From: Cryptomeria japonica
Taxonomy: Eukaryota; Streptophyta; Pinopsida; Cupressales; Cupressaceae
Length of the DNA stretch: 60,000 bases
Direction of reading: 5' to 3'
NCBI RefSeq assembly: GCF_030272615.1
Contig: NC_081406.1
Location: 239,312,422 to 239,372,421, forward strand
Position numbers and translations under genes: made by a program. The notes beneath the pieces were generated by a model, which was given only the letters and a program-made list of their open reading frames with translations, was not told where the DNA came from and ran no database searches. Positions 36,411-47,833 of the stretch are shown here, piece by piece. Position 1 is the first letter of the stretch. The number at the start of each line of letters is the position of its first letter.

Positions 36411-37372
36411 ATGGCCAAGTTGCAGACCGACGATGACATTTAAGCATTAGTTGCAGATGCACTAACAAAACAACGTGAAGAAATGATGGAGTAGTTCAAG
36501 AAAATGATGGAAAGTTGTGGGTCACAAGCAAACCCACCATTCATAGGGCATACGCCATTCAAGGTGCAAGTGAATTTTGATATACCCACATTTCAAAGAA
36601 AGATTGATGCAGATGATGTTGATGATTGGGTTTCAAAACTGTAAAGATATTTCTCTGTCAATCAGTTTTCAGATGAAGAGAAGATAACTTTCGCTCTCCT
36701 CAAAGTTGAAAATCATGTGAAAGATTCATGGGAAGCAAAGTTAGCATCCAAGGCAGGAGAAAATGGCAGCACTTTTATTTTGATCAAAAACTCACATGGG
36801 GAGAATTCATGGAGCACATAAAGAAAGAATATTTTCCTATTGATACATATGAACAGAAAAATATGCAGTGGCAATTTCTTCGACAGAAGAAGGACCAAAC
36901 TGTTCAGGAATATACTAATATGTTTCATGCCTTAGTAGCAAAGCTTAGCATCAAAGGTTGTGAAAAGCACCAAGTTTTAAAATATCAGAGTGGACTCCAC
37001 AGGTACATCCAAACCGAAATGGAATTCCTGAACATAGAGACTTTACCTAGTGCATATAAATTTGCTACCAAAATTGAGGAGAAATTCAAACAGAAAGGAA
37101 GGAGGGATAATTTCGCAAAAAATAGATGGAAGGGTGAAGGTGGAAAAACTACATGGAAACAAACCTCTAAGGACCCCTCTCCCAATTCACCAACAAAAAA
37201 GACATGGAGTATGAAGAAGACACAAGAAAACAATATGTGGTGTGAATTCCATAAGAGTCCCTCGCATAACATAAAAGATTGCAGAACCATAAAAAGCTTA
37301 ATGATGGAGACACATGAAGACAAGGCAGAATCTAAGGTAGCAGAAAATTGCATAGAAGGAAATCATGAATAG
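36411..37372 (+). pseudogene. Gypsy gag
   Basis: The start MAKLQTDDD at 36411 is the first reasonable ATG after the primer site. The retrotransposon-gag region is recognisable (DDWVSKL, FSDEEKITFALLKVENHVKD, WGEFMEHIKKEYFP, FLRQKKDQTVQEYTNMFHAL). It ends with a degenerate knuckle-like WCEFHKSPSHNIKDC. Stops occur early (after DDDI, MME and SKL) and a frameshift lies near 36770. Gag would form the particle and bind element RNA. Confidence 0.85.
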
Positions 37373-37396
37373 GTCATTGAGGCTGATCCATATGCC

Positions 37397-37732
37397 ATGG
37401 TAGCTACTACAAGGATATTGCCCTGGGAGGATGAGGAGAGATTGTTCCACTCACAAATGTGGGTCAGAGGAAAAGCCCTGCACTTTATCATTGATAGCGG
37501 AAGTCAAAAGAACCTAATATCAGTAGAGATTGTGAAGAGACTGAACATGAAAACAACAACCCACCTGCAACCCTATTCAATGAGATGGGTTAGTCAAGGA
37601 AGAGATATCCAGGTGCACCAGCAGTGTCACCTTTCATACTCCACAAAGCCTTTCAAAGATGAGGTAATCTGTGATGTGGCTCCCTTAGATGTTTGTGATG
37701 TTTTTTTGAGACAACTGTATATGTACCAGTGA
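37397..37732 (+). pseudogene. Gypsy protease region
   Basis: The aspartic protease site FIIDSGSQKNLIS is intact (DSG), followed by LNMKTTTHLQPYSMRWV. Downstream the reading breaks after DVFL, before the connection to RT. Confidence 0.8.
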
Positions 37733-37828
37733 CATGGTGTTTATGAGTCCAGGCCTCGCAGCGTGACCATCAAATTAGGAGAGTAGAAATACTGAATACT
37801 AGAGGAAAGCCCTACATACACTACCTCT

Positions 37829-39590
37829 TTGATTAGTGCCAAGCAATGTAAGAGGTTAGTTGCCAAAATGGGAACATTCATTTTATTGATGATTCATTCT
37901 GAAGAAGAAAGAAAATCAGTTTGTAATTCCCATACCCTCACAAACACCACAACACTACTAAAAATATCAATGGATCAAATTTTGATGAAATATGAAAACC
38001 TGTTTAAGTTACCAACTGGGGTACCTACACACTACCAAGTGAGACATACTATTGATTTGATACCAGGAACTCCATTACCTAATGAACCAGTCTACCGTAG
38101 GTCAGTATTAGAGAATAATGAGATTAAGGAGCAAATACAAGAATTGATTGAGAATGGACATATTCGTCCAAGTGCATCACCCTTTGGCAGCTACATTGTT
38201 CTAGCAAAGAAAAAGGATGGAACCTAGAGAATTTGTATTAACTATAGGACCTTTAATAAAATTTTAGTCAAAAATAGGTATCCACTTCCCCAGATAGATG
38301 ACCTCTTGGACTAGCTTAGAGGGGCCCGATTCTTCACCAAAATTGATTTGAAATCAGGGTACCATCAAGTATCAATTGAATTAGCCCATGTGTGGAAGAC
38401 AACTTTCAAATCTAAAGAGGGATTGTTTGAATGGCTAGTGATGCCTTTCGATCTAACAAATGCTCCAGTGACATTCATGAGAATGATGAATGATATACTT
38501 AGACTATTAACTGATTCCTTTGTGGTGGTATATCTTGATGACATACTCGTCTTCAACAAAACTTGGGAGGAACATTTGAAACATGTGGAAAAAATTATCT
38601 CAACCTTACAAGATCATGGGATTTATACAAACAAAGAAAAGTGCTCGTTTGGTATGCAGAGTATCAAATACTTAGGATATGTTATTGACAATGAAGGTGT
38701 CCATGTTGACCCGAAGAAGATACAAGTGAAAAGAACTGGCCATCTCCTAGAAATCTCACAAAGTTACGAAGTTTCCTCGGGTTGGCAAACTTCTATCACA
38801 GATTTGTGTTGGGATTTTCCCATTTGTCTTGGCCTCCAAATCAGTCATTGAGGGGGGGACACAAGAAAATTTTAAATGGACAAGTGCTCAACAAGAAGCA
38901 TTCAAGGGGCTAAAATGAAGGTTATGTTCTGCACCAGTTTTATCTCTTCCTGACCTGTAACAGTCATTTCAAATACAAACAGATGCATCAGAACATGCTC
39001 TAGGCACAACCCTCATGCAACATGGTCATCCAGTTGCATATCATAGTCATCCTTTTTTTGATATAGTGCATCGGTATGCTACTTACAATAAGGAATTGTA
39101 TGCTATTGTTCAAGCCTGTAAGTAGTGGAAACATTACATTCTGGGTAAGGATACTGTCATCCACACAGATCACAAACCCCTTCAATTTTTGCAAACACAA
39201 GGAAAGCTGCAGAATGATCGACATCAATGATGGTCAACATATCTTCAATAATTTCACCTCAATATTTGCCACAAGAAGGGAAATACTAACAGTAGCAAAC
39301 TGTTTGAGCAGGCCTCTAATTGGAGCCATAAGTATGGTTTTGAACTCATGTGGTCATCAAACTGAAGCCTGGGCTTGCTTGTATGAGAATGATGTTGAAT
39401 TTGCAGATGTTTATAATCAATTAGTGAAGGGACAACAAGTGAATGATTTCTATTTGCGGGATGTAATGCTTTGTCACCTTGGCCAGATCTGTGTGCCTAA
39501 TGCAGAACGCAAAAAGTTGATATGGGAAGCTCACTATAGTAAGGTTGCTGGTCACTTGGGTATAGGTAAGACTACTGCTATACTTTAGAA
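37829..39590 (+). pseudogene. Gypsy reverse transcriptase and RNase H
   Basis: RT motifs in order: HTIDLIPGTPLPNEPVYRRS, ENGHIRPSASPFGS, VLAKKKDGT, then a TAG, ICINYRTFNKI, FTKIDLKSGYHQVSIE, TFMRMMNDIL and the active-site VVYLDDILVF. RNase H follows (QIQTDASEHALGTTLMQHG, YNKELYAIVQACK, IHTDHKPLQFL). Several stops (DGT-stop-RI, DLLD-stop-L, CK-stop-W) and a shift near 38730. The stretch from 39479 contains the start of the integrase zinc region. Confidence 0.93.
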
Positions 39591-40863
39591 GTATTTCTAT
39601 TGGCCAAAATTACAAAATGATGTTATTTCATATATTCAAGCTTGTACCACATGTGTTATTGCTAAGCCTGCCAATCGTAAACTTGGGCTATACTCACCAC
39701 TTCCTGTTCCTGAAAAACCTTGGCACTCAATTTCTATGGACTTTATGTTTGGTCTTCCTACCACCAAAAGAGGCCATGATTGTGTGTATGTTGTGGTAGA
39801 TAGGTTCTCAAAAATGGCAGTAATAGTGGCATGTAAAAAAATAATTTCTACAAAGGAAACTGCAAAGCTATTCTTTGAATACATTTGGGTTCATTTTGGT
39901 CTACCGAATACCATTATCTCGGATAGGGACAACAAGATTCTTAGTAAGTTTTGGTCTACACTATGGGAAAAGATGAACACAAAATTAACAAAGTCTACTG
40001 CTTTACACCCTCAAATAGATGGCTAAACAGAGGTAGTGAATCAGATGATCATACACATCCTACATATGTAACACTCAAAACATCCCCACACATAGGATGA
40101 AAGTCTTCCATATGTTCAACATAGCTACAACAGGGCAATTCACAATTCAACTGGCCACAACCCATTTGAGGTTTGTCTTGGTTATTAGCCACTTGCACCC
40201 ATGGACATTGCCATACCACTTATTCAACTTGATCTGGTTCCACATGTTGGTAAGGAAGAAGATAAGGCAGCCCAGTTCATCAATAGAATTCATCATCTAC
40301 AAGAACAAGTTCATGAAACTTTAGAACACACCAATAAGAAGTATAAGGAGAGACATGATGAGCATCGTACTCATAATTTTCAAGTTGGGGACAAGGTGTG
40401 GTTGCATATCCAGAAGGAACAATTGTAGGGTGCCAATAGGAAGCTTCGTCCTCTGCGTTATGGGCCATACACCATCATCAAGCAAGTTGGTAATAATGCT
40501 TTTGAGCTTAATTTACCTCCATTTCTGGGTCTTCATCCAGTCTTCAATGTGGAACTTTTGAAGCCATATTTTCCTCCACTATTAGATGTTGCAGATGTGA
40601 CAAAAACAATCTCCACTACATAATTGAATCCAAATGCAGCTACCCCATTCCAATGCGATCAGATTGTGGACACCATGGTGAAAACACTCAAACGACAACA
40701 AATTTACTTGTACAAAGTGGTTCGAGTAGGGCAGATTGCTCAACAAGGAAAGTAGTTTACCAGAGAGCAACTTCAAGAACATTTTCCTCATCTCATTCAA
40801 AGTGTTGATGCAATGGGGCCCATTGTTGTCCAAGAGGGAAGTAATGATCAGAAGAAAATTTGA
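39479..40863 (+). pseudogene. Gypsy integrase with C-terminal chromodomain-like tail
   Basis: Zinc-binding HHCC: HYSKVAGHLG and CTTCVIAK. Core acidic residues: SISMDFMFGLP, TIISDRDNK and TEVVNQ, the last preceded by a stop in place of Gln. The C-terminal GPYTIIKQVGNNAFELNLP barrel and LHPVFNVELLKPYFP follow. The tail (IVDTMVKTLKRQQIYLYKV, then FTREQLQEHFPHLI) resembles the degenerate chromodomain that ends some plant gypsy integrases. The frame stops at 40861-40863, 17 bases inside the 3' LTR. Integrase would insert the DNA copy. Confidence 0.9.
40832..40844 (+). other. Gypsy polypurine tract
   Basis: AAGAGGGAAGTAA, purine-rich, ending exactly at the 3' LTR start; it overlaps the end of the integrase frame. 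Confidence 0.75.
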
Positions 40864-41330
40864 ATTATATTTTTTTTAATTTGTCTATACTTTAGTAATT
40901 TACATTTTTGAAGGTCTTAAGGGCATTTATAGCCCCTGCAACTAGCGAAGAGCATGGCTAAGCATGCTTTTTACAAAATCTCATCTACAACTCTTGGAGA
41001 CCTTTCCAACAATGTAAATGACTCGTCATTTCGAGTCCCAAGAAGAAAGTTATGCCTAGTTGAGGTTAGGATAAAATTTCATTTAGTTTTTTGAAAATTT
41101 TAGTTTTAAGATTTTATTATGTAATGAACAAATGTGACTGTTGGACTTCGATTCTCAAGAGGTTTTTGTGACCCTTGGAATCTCATGAACTTGTATATTT
41201 TGGATTTTTGAATGGAATAGATTACTTTTTGGCTTGCTTCAATTCTTTGTTTTCTGGTTCTTGTAAACAGAATTTACAATACCACAGGTTCTCATTGAGG
41301 TATTGTCATCCGAATCCATAATTCAGATCA
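40845..41330 (+). repeat. Gypsy element 3' LTR
   Basis: 486 bp, TGATCAGAAGAAAATTTG...CATAATTCAGATCA; matched to 35817-36290. Confidence 0.92.
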
Positions 41331-41335
41331 CAAAT

Positions 41336-44300
41336 AGCCTACAATGTACCAACAATAATGACCAATAGAAACACCAGTCCAAAAGCAAATACAATGGCAA
41401 AAAAAAATTAATCTACTTAGTTGGAGGCCGAACCAGACAAAATCTCATGATCGGGTCTACAGTAGCTAATCAAATTACAGTTGATCTTGAATAGTCTGCC
41501 CGATGCAAGGAAGTCGATAATACTAGGAGAAAAAGTGCTGGCCAATAAAGCAAAAACTCGATCAGATTTGATGAAAGGATGCACTTACGAAAACAAACAC
41601 TGATCCAATATAATAAAATACCCACAAGATCTCACTCGACAAGAGTGAAAATTGTGGCTAGGCCAAATCAATAGGGGCTTACAGAAAGGGTTAAACCCTC
41701 CACCATTTGCAGAGATCTACAAAACTAAATTATCACGCAAACCACAAACAAGATAGGGTTTGCACATAAATTGATGCACAAACCAATATTTCTGACAATC
41801 ATATATAGATATCAAAATATTTTGCCTAGTACAGCAAGTAGCCCAGATCTAAAAAAAATTGCACAAAAAAATATTTTGCCCAGTACAGTAAATAGCCCAG
41901 ATCTTAAAAAATTGCATAAAAAAGAAAACATTAAAACATGTCAAGTTTACTTCTCGCCTTGCAACTCGCGTTCATTTTTTTTAATTTTGTCTTAATTTTG
42001 AATTTAAGACAATTAAAATAATTAAAATAATAATTTTAATATTTAAGAAAAAATGGTAATTTTGTCTTAAAAAAATGTCTTAAAACCTCCTCCTATGTAG
42101 TAGTGTTTTCGAGGCAATCATTGGAAAAATAATAGAAACTGGTTCCATAGTTACCATTGTTTTTACATGAAAGGTTTATACATTCTTCTAAACAAGACCA
42201 TTTTATGTAAACCATGCACTTGTCAAATTCCATGAAAATATATTTCCATAAAGCATCATTCCACATGTCATGTCCATAATTCTATACCTACAATTGATGC
42301 CTACTAGGCCCTGAATATGCATCTTTCAATGAAACTTCTATCTTGCAAAATATAGCTATACTATACTAAGCTCACACACTCAATGCTCTTTTAGTTTTGC
42401 ATCATGAGAAATCTCCAGATTCTACCCCTGGAATAATACATAGGCCATTTGTCTTGGCATCTTGCTTCATAAACTTGCAGCTTCAAATGCATTATCCACT
42501 ATGCGTACATCCAACAATCAATGGACCACCTCATAGAGGAACATGAAGAATGTGGAGACTTGTGTTTCACATTCAAAAACACTGCATCTTATAATTTACA
42601 TTTGATGCACACTTTACCTTTCAACATCATTTTAACAATTAAATTTCTATATTTTTAAAACCTATGACCAAAAAGGGTATGAGGTGTTAATTTGGCACAA
42701 GGAAGAATTTTCATTCTTTAACTTTGATCCAAACCAACTCTTAGCTCCGAGCCATCACAAACCCTTTTCAACAAATGCGCACTGTGTAGACTGTGAGGCA
42801 TCACTAGCAAATAGTTCACGCCCTGTGCTTTGCCATTCTGTCATTCACTTACTCTGCATTCATAAAAAAATATTCTATACATACCCAACAATCTATGCAG
42901 CTAGCCATGAGATTACACTTACTCTATGACATTTTTCTTAAGCCATTCACATTCTATATGCCATCGCACCTTACATTTGTGCCCACACCGCACCATATCT
43001 TGAAATTTTATTCACATGGATCATGTCCATTTGGTGCATATTCTGCTCAAACACTCTCAAAGCATAAATTAATTCATTGCTTGGTGGCACAAAACAGTTC
43101 ACTTTAGCAGTAGCATCGTCAAGAGAATGTCATATGCATGCACTGTGCTTCCTTCAATGTTTTGCCTTTGCTTCTTCTCCATTCACCCTTTGTTATGCCC
43201 CTTGTGAGAGAAAAAAATTAAACTCCCTGTGTGCAACATCAAACATGAGAAGTTTCATTATGCTATCATATTTTTCTTTGATGGGTGTTGCTCCACTGTT
43301 CTAGAATCATATTCCTCATTCTACACTGTCACTATGCTTTGTTACTTATTTTGAGAAACATTAGGGCTTGATCCAGAACAAACTCGTTGTGCCCTAATTT
43401 TCATTCTCCCACACTCTACACTTGGTTTGCTTTAGTACACTGTAATTTTATCCCGCACAAGATTTTGTGGAGCTCACTACCCCTACAAGAAAACACCTTT
43501 GTCCTTGTAGTGCAACACCTGCATTGTCCTTTGTTGCCTTGTGTTGTATTTGGGAGACCTCTTTGAGTGCATGGGATAAGCACACCACAAGGAATTCCTT
43601 GTCAGCCCTTGTCCCACGTGAGTTTTGATTCGCCTCAACTCCGCATAGGATAAGCAATTCATGCCTCCTGCCCACTGTTCTTCTTAGCCCGTGGTGAATT
43701 TTGACCTCCCGCCAGAGCCTATGAGATAACACACCCCGCCACCTCCCATATTACTTCTTCCCCCTCATTCTCCTTCAACTACTCCAAGGAAGACGTGGGG
43801 AAAGGAAGAACACCCTTCGTTAGGATCCACTTATCCCATGATGATCTACATATGTTGTTGGGCCCATGGGGTAGTTTGATCCTTCCCTGCTCACTACTCA
43901 AGTATGTCCCACACAATGCCTAGGGTTCTCATTTTAAAATTTTGAAGGCACCACAAAAACTTTTGAGTATTTCACTCTTCTATATGCTTGTAAAGGGAGG
44001 TGGATCCCAAAACTCTTTCCTGCTCAAAGATATATAACTTTCACTTTATTTTAATATCCACCCTATTCACTGGTAGGCCCCCATTATTATTTAAATGATT
44101 GAAGGAATTTGTTAATTTTAATAATCCCTTTGATTTTAAAGACCAAAATGATTTCAAAACAATTTTGATTTTCTTTATTCTAATCAAATTGAAATCCCCT
44201 TATTTTCCCCTTTTCTGTATTTAAATACAATATTGTTTCCATCGGAATGATTGAAACCTTTGAAACCTGAATAGCCACATTGTGCATCAGCCTTGGTCGG

Positions 44301-45960
44301 GCCCCAAGGTGGCCTGACTAATTTTTTTTGTTTTTGAACAACTAGTCCTAGAGAAAAGATCCGAAACACCGCTTCAATGAATCCTAGATGCGAGAAACTA
44401 AGCTCAGAATCTTCAGTCTAATCATTTTGGCAAATTTTACACAACCCAAAATACTTGAGTAGCTCTAGAAATGAGCATTAAAAACTGAGCAAAACCAAGG
44501 CCCCAAGGTGGCCTGACTAATTTTTTTTGTTTTTGAACAACTGATCCTAGAGAAAAGATCCGAAACACCGCTTCGATGAATCCTAGATGCGAGAAACTAA
44601 GCTCAGAATCTTCAGTCTAATCATTTTGGCAAATTTTACACAACCCAAAATACCTGAGTAGCTCTAGAAATGAGCATTAAAAACTGAGCAAAACATCTAA
44701 CCAAGGCCTGAAATCTGGCATGCTGATAGATTGTAGAATTGAGAACTCAGGGCATCTTATGAATCATCAATTCTACATCCAAGTCAAAAGATATTAATAG
44801 TTAAATTTGCCTGAGTAGCCTCCAAACCTTGATTTGAAAAAATATCAGATCATCACCTTGGGAGCCACCACTTGGCCCACTAGCATATCAATATACCCTG
44901 AATGAGTGTGCAAGAGGGTTTGACCTGATTAGGTCACATGTGGAAATTATTAACCCTCAAAGTCGTCTCTTTTGAAAAATCTGAACATGCTGATGGTGAA
45001 ACCCTGAAATGTTATGTTTGGAATGGGCTTCAAAAAGTGATGATATGAAGAGTTGGGGGCTACAATATTTGGATCTTGTAGACAATCCTATAGAGAATCA
45101 TGGGGTATAATTTACTTGAAGTGCAAGTCAACTGGGCATGAAATATGAATTTTCAAAGTGGGGTTCAAACTGTTGTTTGGCAGTGTTCAATTGTAGAACT
45201 GAACCTTTTGCAAATGGAATTAACATTGAAAATTGAGAAAATGAATTGATGGGTCATCAAAAAATTTCAAGGAAACATGGAAAACTCTTCATTTGGCTTG
45301 ATGATCAATAGGCACAAAGATACAAGGCCTCAAACTGGGCTACTAAAAAAAGTGCAAAATGCAGACCTAACCTCAGGACCTTCAAAGGAGACTTCATAAT
45401 CTTGTCAAATCTAGTCCAGGGAAGTTGTAAAGAAGCATATGGCATCCTTATAAGGTTTATAAAAATTCCCTAGAGGGATTTCTCTTGACAATTCTCCAAT
45501 GCAAATATATGAGCTCACCAAATGAGCTACTCAAGCTTGCTTAACAAGGTGATTTTGAATGCAACTTACAAAATTTTGAGCCTGGGTCTTCAAAATTAGG
45601 CAAATTTTTTTAATTCCCAACATACACCTTACATCAAAAGCACATTTATGCTACATTCATAAACAGACATGGGGGTATCATTAAAAATAACAGTGAACAA
45701 TAGCTTCACCAAGACAACCATAATAGACAAATCTAAATGTGAGCAAGCTTGTGGAGAAAATCATAGTTTTAGAGGTACATTATGTAGTCAAAGCATCTTA
45801 AACGTCAATATTCATATTGAATATGGATAGTGACCACCAAATGGGTGAGATATTTGATAATATTAACAAAGCAATGATCAAGAAAGAGTACATTTATGAG
45901 AACTATCAAGAAACAATCACATGAAAGTACCTAATTTCCACAAGTACCTAATTTATTTAA
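41336..45960. other. CACTA-1 right interior, no gene recognised
   Basis: Two textures. 41800-42700 is AT-rich with poly-A/T runs. 42700-43900 is pyrimidine-rich on the plus strand and gives several modest ORFs on both strands with no recognisable motif. 44700-45900 is AT-rich again. I see no transposase, RNA gene or LTR pair here. Confidence 0.4.
44301..44698. repeat. Recent 199-bp tandem duplication
   Basis: Two adjacent copies (period 199) beginning GCCCCAAGGTGGCCTGAC at 44301 and 44500. I count only about four differences, so the duplication is young compared with the other decay in this window. Non-coding. Confidence 0.92.
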
Positions 45961-46183
45961 GAGAAGAGCTAGACAATTATCTAGTCATTTATTTAGTCAT
46001 TTATTTAGAATTTCTATATCATCTATCAAATTAGTCATTTTTATTTGTGTGATCTCACCCGATGACTAAATTAGTCATTTATTTAGTCATTTATAGCTTT
46101 TTTTGTAAAAAATGACTAAAATTTGGTGTTGTGACTAAATTTTTTGGTCACTTAGTCATTTATTGGCCATATTTCTACTAGTG
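45961..46183. repeat. CACTA-1 right subterminal repeats
   Basis: At least seven TTTAGTCA / TTAGTCATT motifs, a few inverted as ATGACTAAA, running to the terminal TTTCTACTAGTG. Same motif as the left array, confirming that the two ends belong to one element family. Confidence 0.78.
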
Positions 46184-46186
46184 GTT

Positions 46187-46787
46187 GTAATTTTATAATT
46201 AAGGGTTGAGGTTTTAGTTGACCTTGTTATCAAGGTTGATGAATTGTATATATATATAGGTGTAGAGGTTATGTCTACATTATTAGAGAGAGGTTTATGT
46301 GCGAGCAAGTGATTCATCCTTTAGTGTTGTGATTGAGGAGAGATTGGTGTTGTAGAGTAGGCATTTGTGTTTAACTAGAACTATAATCAGACATTTGGAG
46401 ATGCTAATTTTTAGTTCATTTCTTCTGGATTGTAGTTTAAATCTTATTGTAAGTCACTGAGACTTCCCTGAGGGTTGTAGCTTTATGGGCCATCATCTTT
46501 TGAGCAGTGAGCTCTAGGCAGTGTGCCTAAATGCATGTGCATTCCCCATTGCAACATTTTCACATACTATTGCAAAGTATCATGTTACTGTGAGTAGGTT
46601 CCCACCATAGTTTTTCCCTTAACCAAATTTTCCATGTCAAAATCTTGGTGTTGTGTGTTGTGCTCTCAATTTTCTTATCTTTGTTGTTACTGAAGTTTAT
46701 CATATCTATGTTTTATGATTAAGTTTTCCATTCCGGTGAAGATTAATTCACCCCCCTCTCAATCTTCCTTCTTGGCTGCTACTATCA
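46187..46787 (+). mobile_element. Copia A 3' LTR, piece 3 of 3
   Basis: Has a TATATATATATA promoter-like run (46247-46258) and the AAGTCACTGAGACTTCCC and GCAGTGAGCTCTAGGC phrases also present in the 33452-34263 LTR. It ends with a C-run near 46751 and CTGCTACTATCA. ATAGC (46788-46792) follows as the predicted target duplication within the copia C LTR. Confidence 0.7.
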
Positions 46788-47478
46788 ATAGCATGGATCT
46801 AAATAAAATCCTCAAACATGCAACACCACCGAATATCTCACTAAGATCATCTGCAACACGCAACAACCATCAAGTCAGCCAAAAGTCATATTACATGAAG
46901 AATTTCATCAGACCAAGAAAATATTCAATAACGTGCACCATGATCAACATGCACCACCGAAATGCATAGAACATGATCAGAGAACATCAACAAGAAACAT
47001 GAATTCCATTGCAATAACCACAACAACTTGGATAATAAGAATCATCATTATTTCATCACTAGAGCTCAAGAACACCAACAACTAACTGAAAGATACACTT
47101 ATGAAGTTCCAAATCATGAACCATCTGAACCAAGGACACCCATGAACTCCCAAATAGTCTCCAAAATTTGCACAACATAAATAATCAATTTTGGAGCAAT
47201 ACAAACCAAAAATTACAACTCTGTACTATATAACCAACATAAAAACCAATCATCACATTGGATCACATAACATGATCAAATCACCTTCTGGAACACTGAA
47301 ACTCATACTAAATCAATTAGAGATAAGTATCTCGAAACCCATTAATCAACATTAACATATTTGCAACAAATCACCCAAACCAACTCAATTCTTTGCAACA
47401 AACCAATTCTCTATAATAACACAAAAACATGTTGACATCAATGACAACAACGCATTCCAACAACTCTAATATCCAACA
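46788..47478 (-). mobile_element. Copia C 3' LTR, part
   Basis: On the minus strand it starts TGTTGGATATTAGAGTTG at 47478, next to a polypurine tract, and stops mid-LTR at 46788, where copia A begins. The remainder should lie left of this window, beyond copia A's 5' end. Confidence 0.7.
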
Positions 47479-47833
47479 ATGTCCCCCTTTGACATTTATG
47501 GAAACATATGAATGTAAAAAACAATCAATGCAAAGAAAGAAATTAATTCTAGCAATCTCTCCTAGAGATTATGCACACATAGCTCTCTATCTGAGATAGA
47601 TAAGGTAGTTTTTCACATGCTTCACTCCCCCTTTAACAAAAAATGCCAAATACATATGAATCATTAATCTCTCTCTCTTATTAAATAATCTCTCACCCTT
47701 AGATAAACATTCAAACAATTCTGAACAACTAAACCACACATTGACTACTCCTGCTAAGTAGCAACACTCACTCATCAATCCAAATAACAAGATAAGACTA
47801 TGAAGTCCACCAAATTGAGGCAACTCAATACAC
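47479..47833 (-). other. Copia C 3' UTR with polypurine tract
   Basis: The minus strand reads TGTCAAAGGGGGACAT just before the LTR (about 47479-47494). The rest is non-coding. Confidence 0.7.

Larger units (their letters stand above)
35817..41330 (+). mobile_element. Ty3/gypsy LTR retrotransposon, full length, TSD CAAAT
   Basis: 5,514 bp with LTRs at 35817-36290 and 40845-41330, perfect duplication CAAAT (35812-35816, 41331-41335), a primer-binding site and a polypurine tract. The internal order gag, protease, RT, RNase H, integrase is the gypsy order, opposite to copia. LTRs start TGAT and end ATCA, which fits TG...CA. Multiple stops; the two LTRs differ visibly (474 versus 486 bp), so it is old. 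Confidence 0.95.
18137..46183. mobile_element. CACTA-1: 28-kb CACTA (En/Spm-type) element, TSD GTT
   Basis: The left end CACTAGTACAAAAAC and the right end (minus-strand CACTAGTAGAAATATGG) form a CACTA terminal inverted repeat, 11 of the first 12 bases matching. GTT is duplicated on both sides (18134-18136, 46184-46186), the 3-bp duplication expected. Both ends have dense subterminal TAGTCA repeats. The flanks are two halves of the copia A LTR. Inside are a LINE, two LTR elements, a PPR pseudogene and a CASP-like exon; excluding the inserted LINE and LTR elements, about 12 kb remains. I find no TnpA or TnpD-like protein, so it looks non-autonomous or eroded. Confidence 0.75.

Noticed and set aside
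42684-43732. Possible captured gene in the pyrimidine-rich part of CACTA-1
   Set aside because: Modest ORFs on both strands, no recognisable domain, splice pattern or codon signal; left as unexplained sequence.
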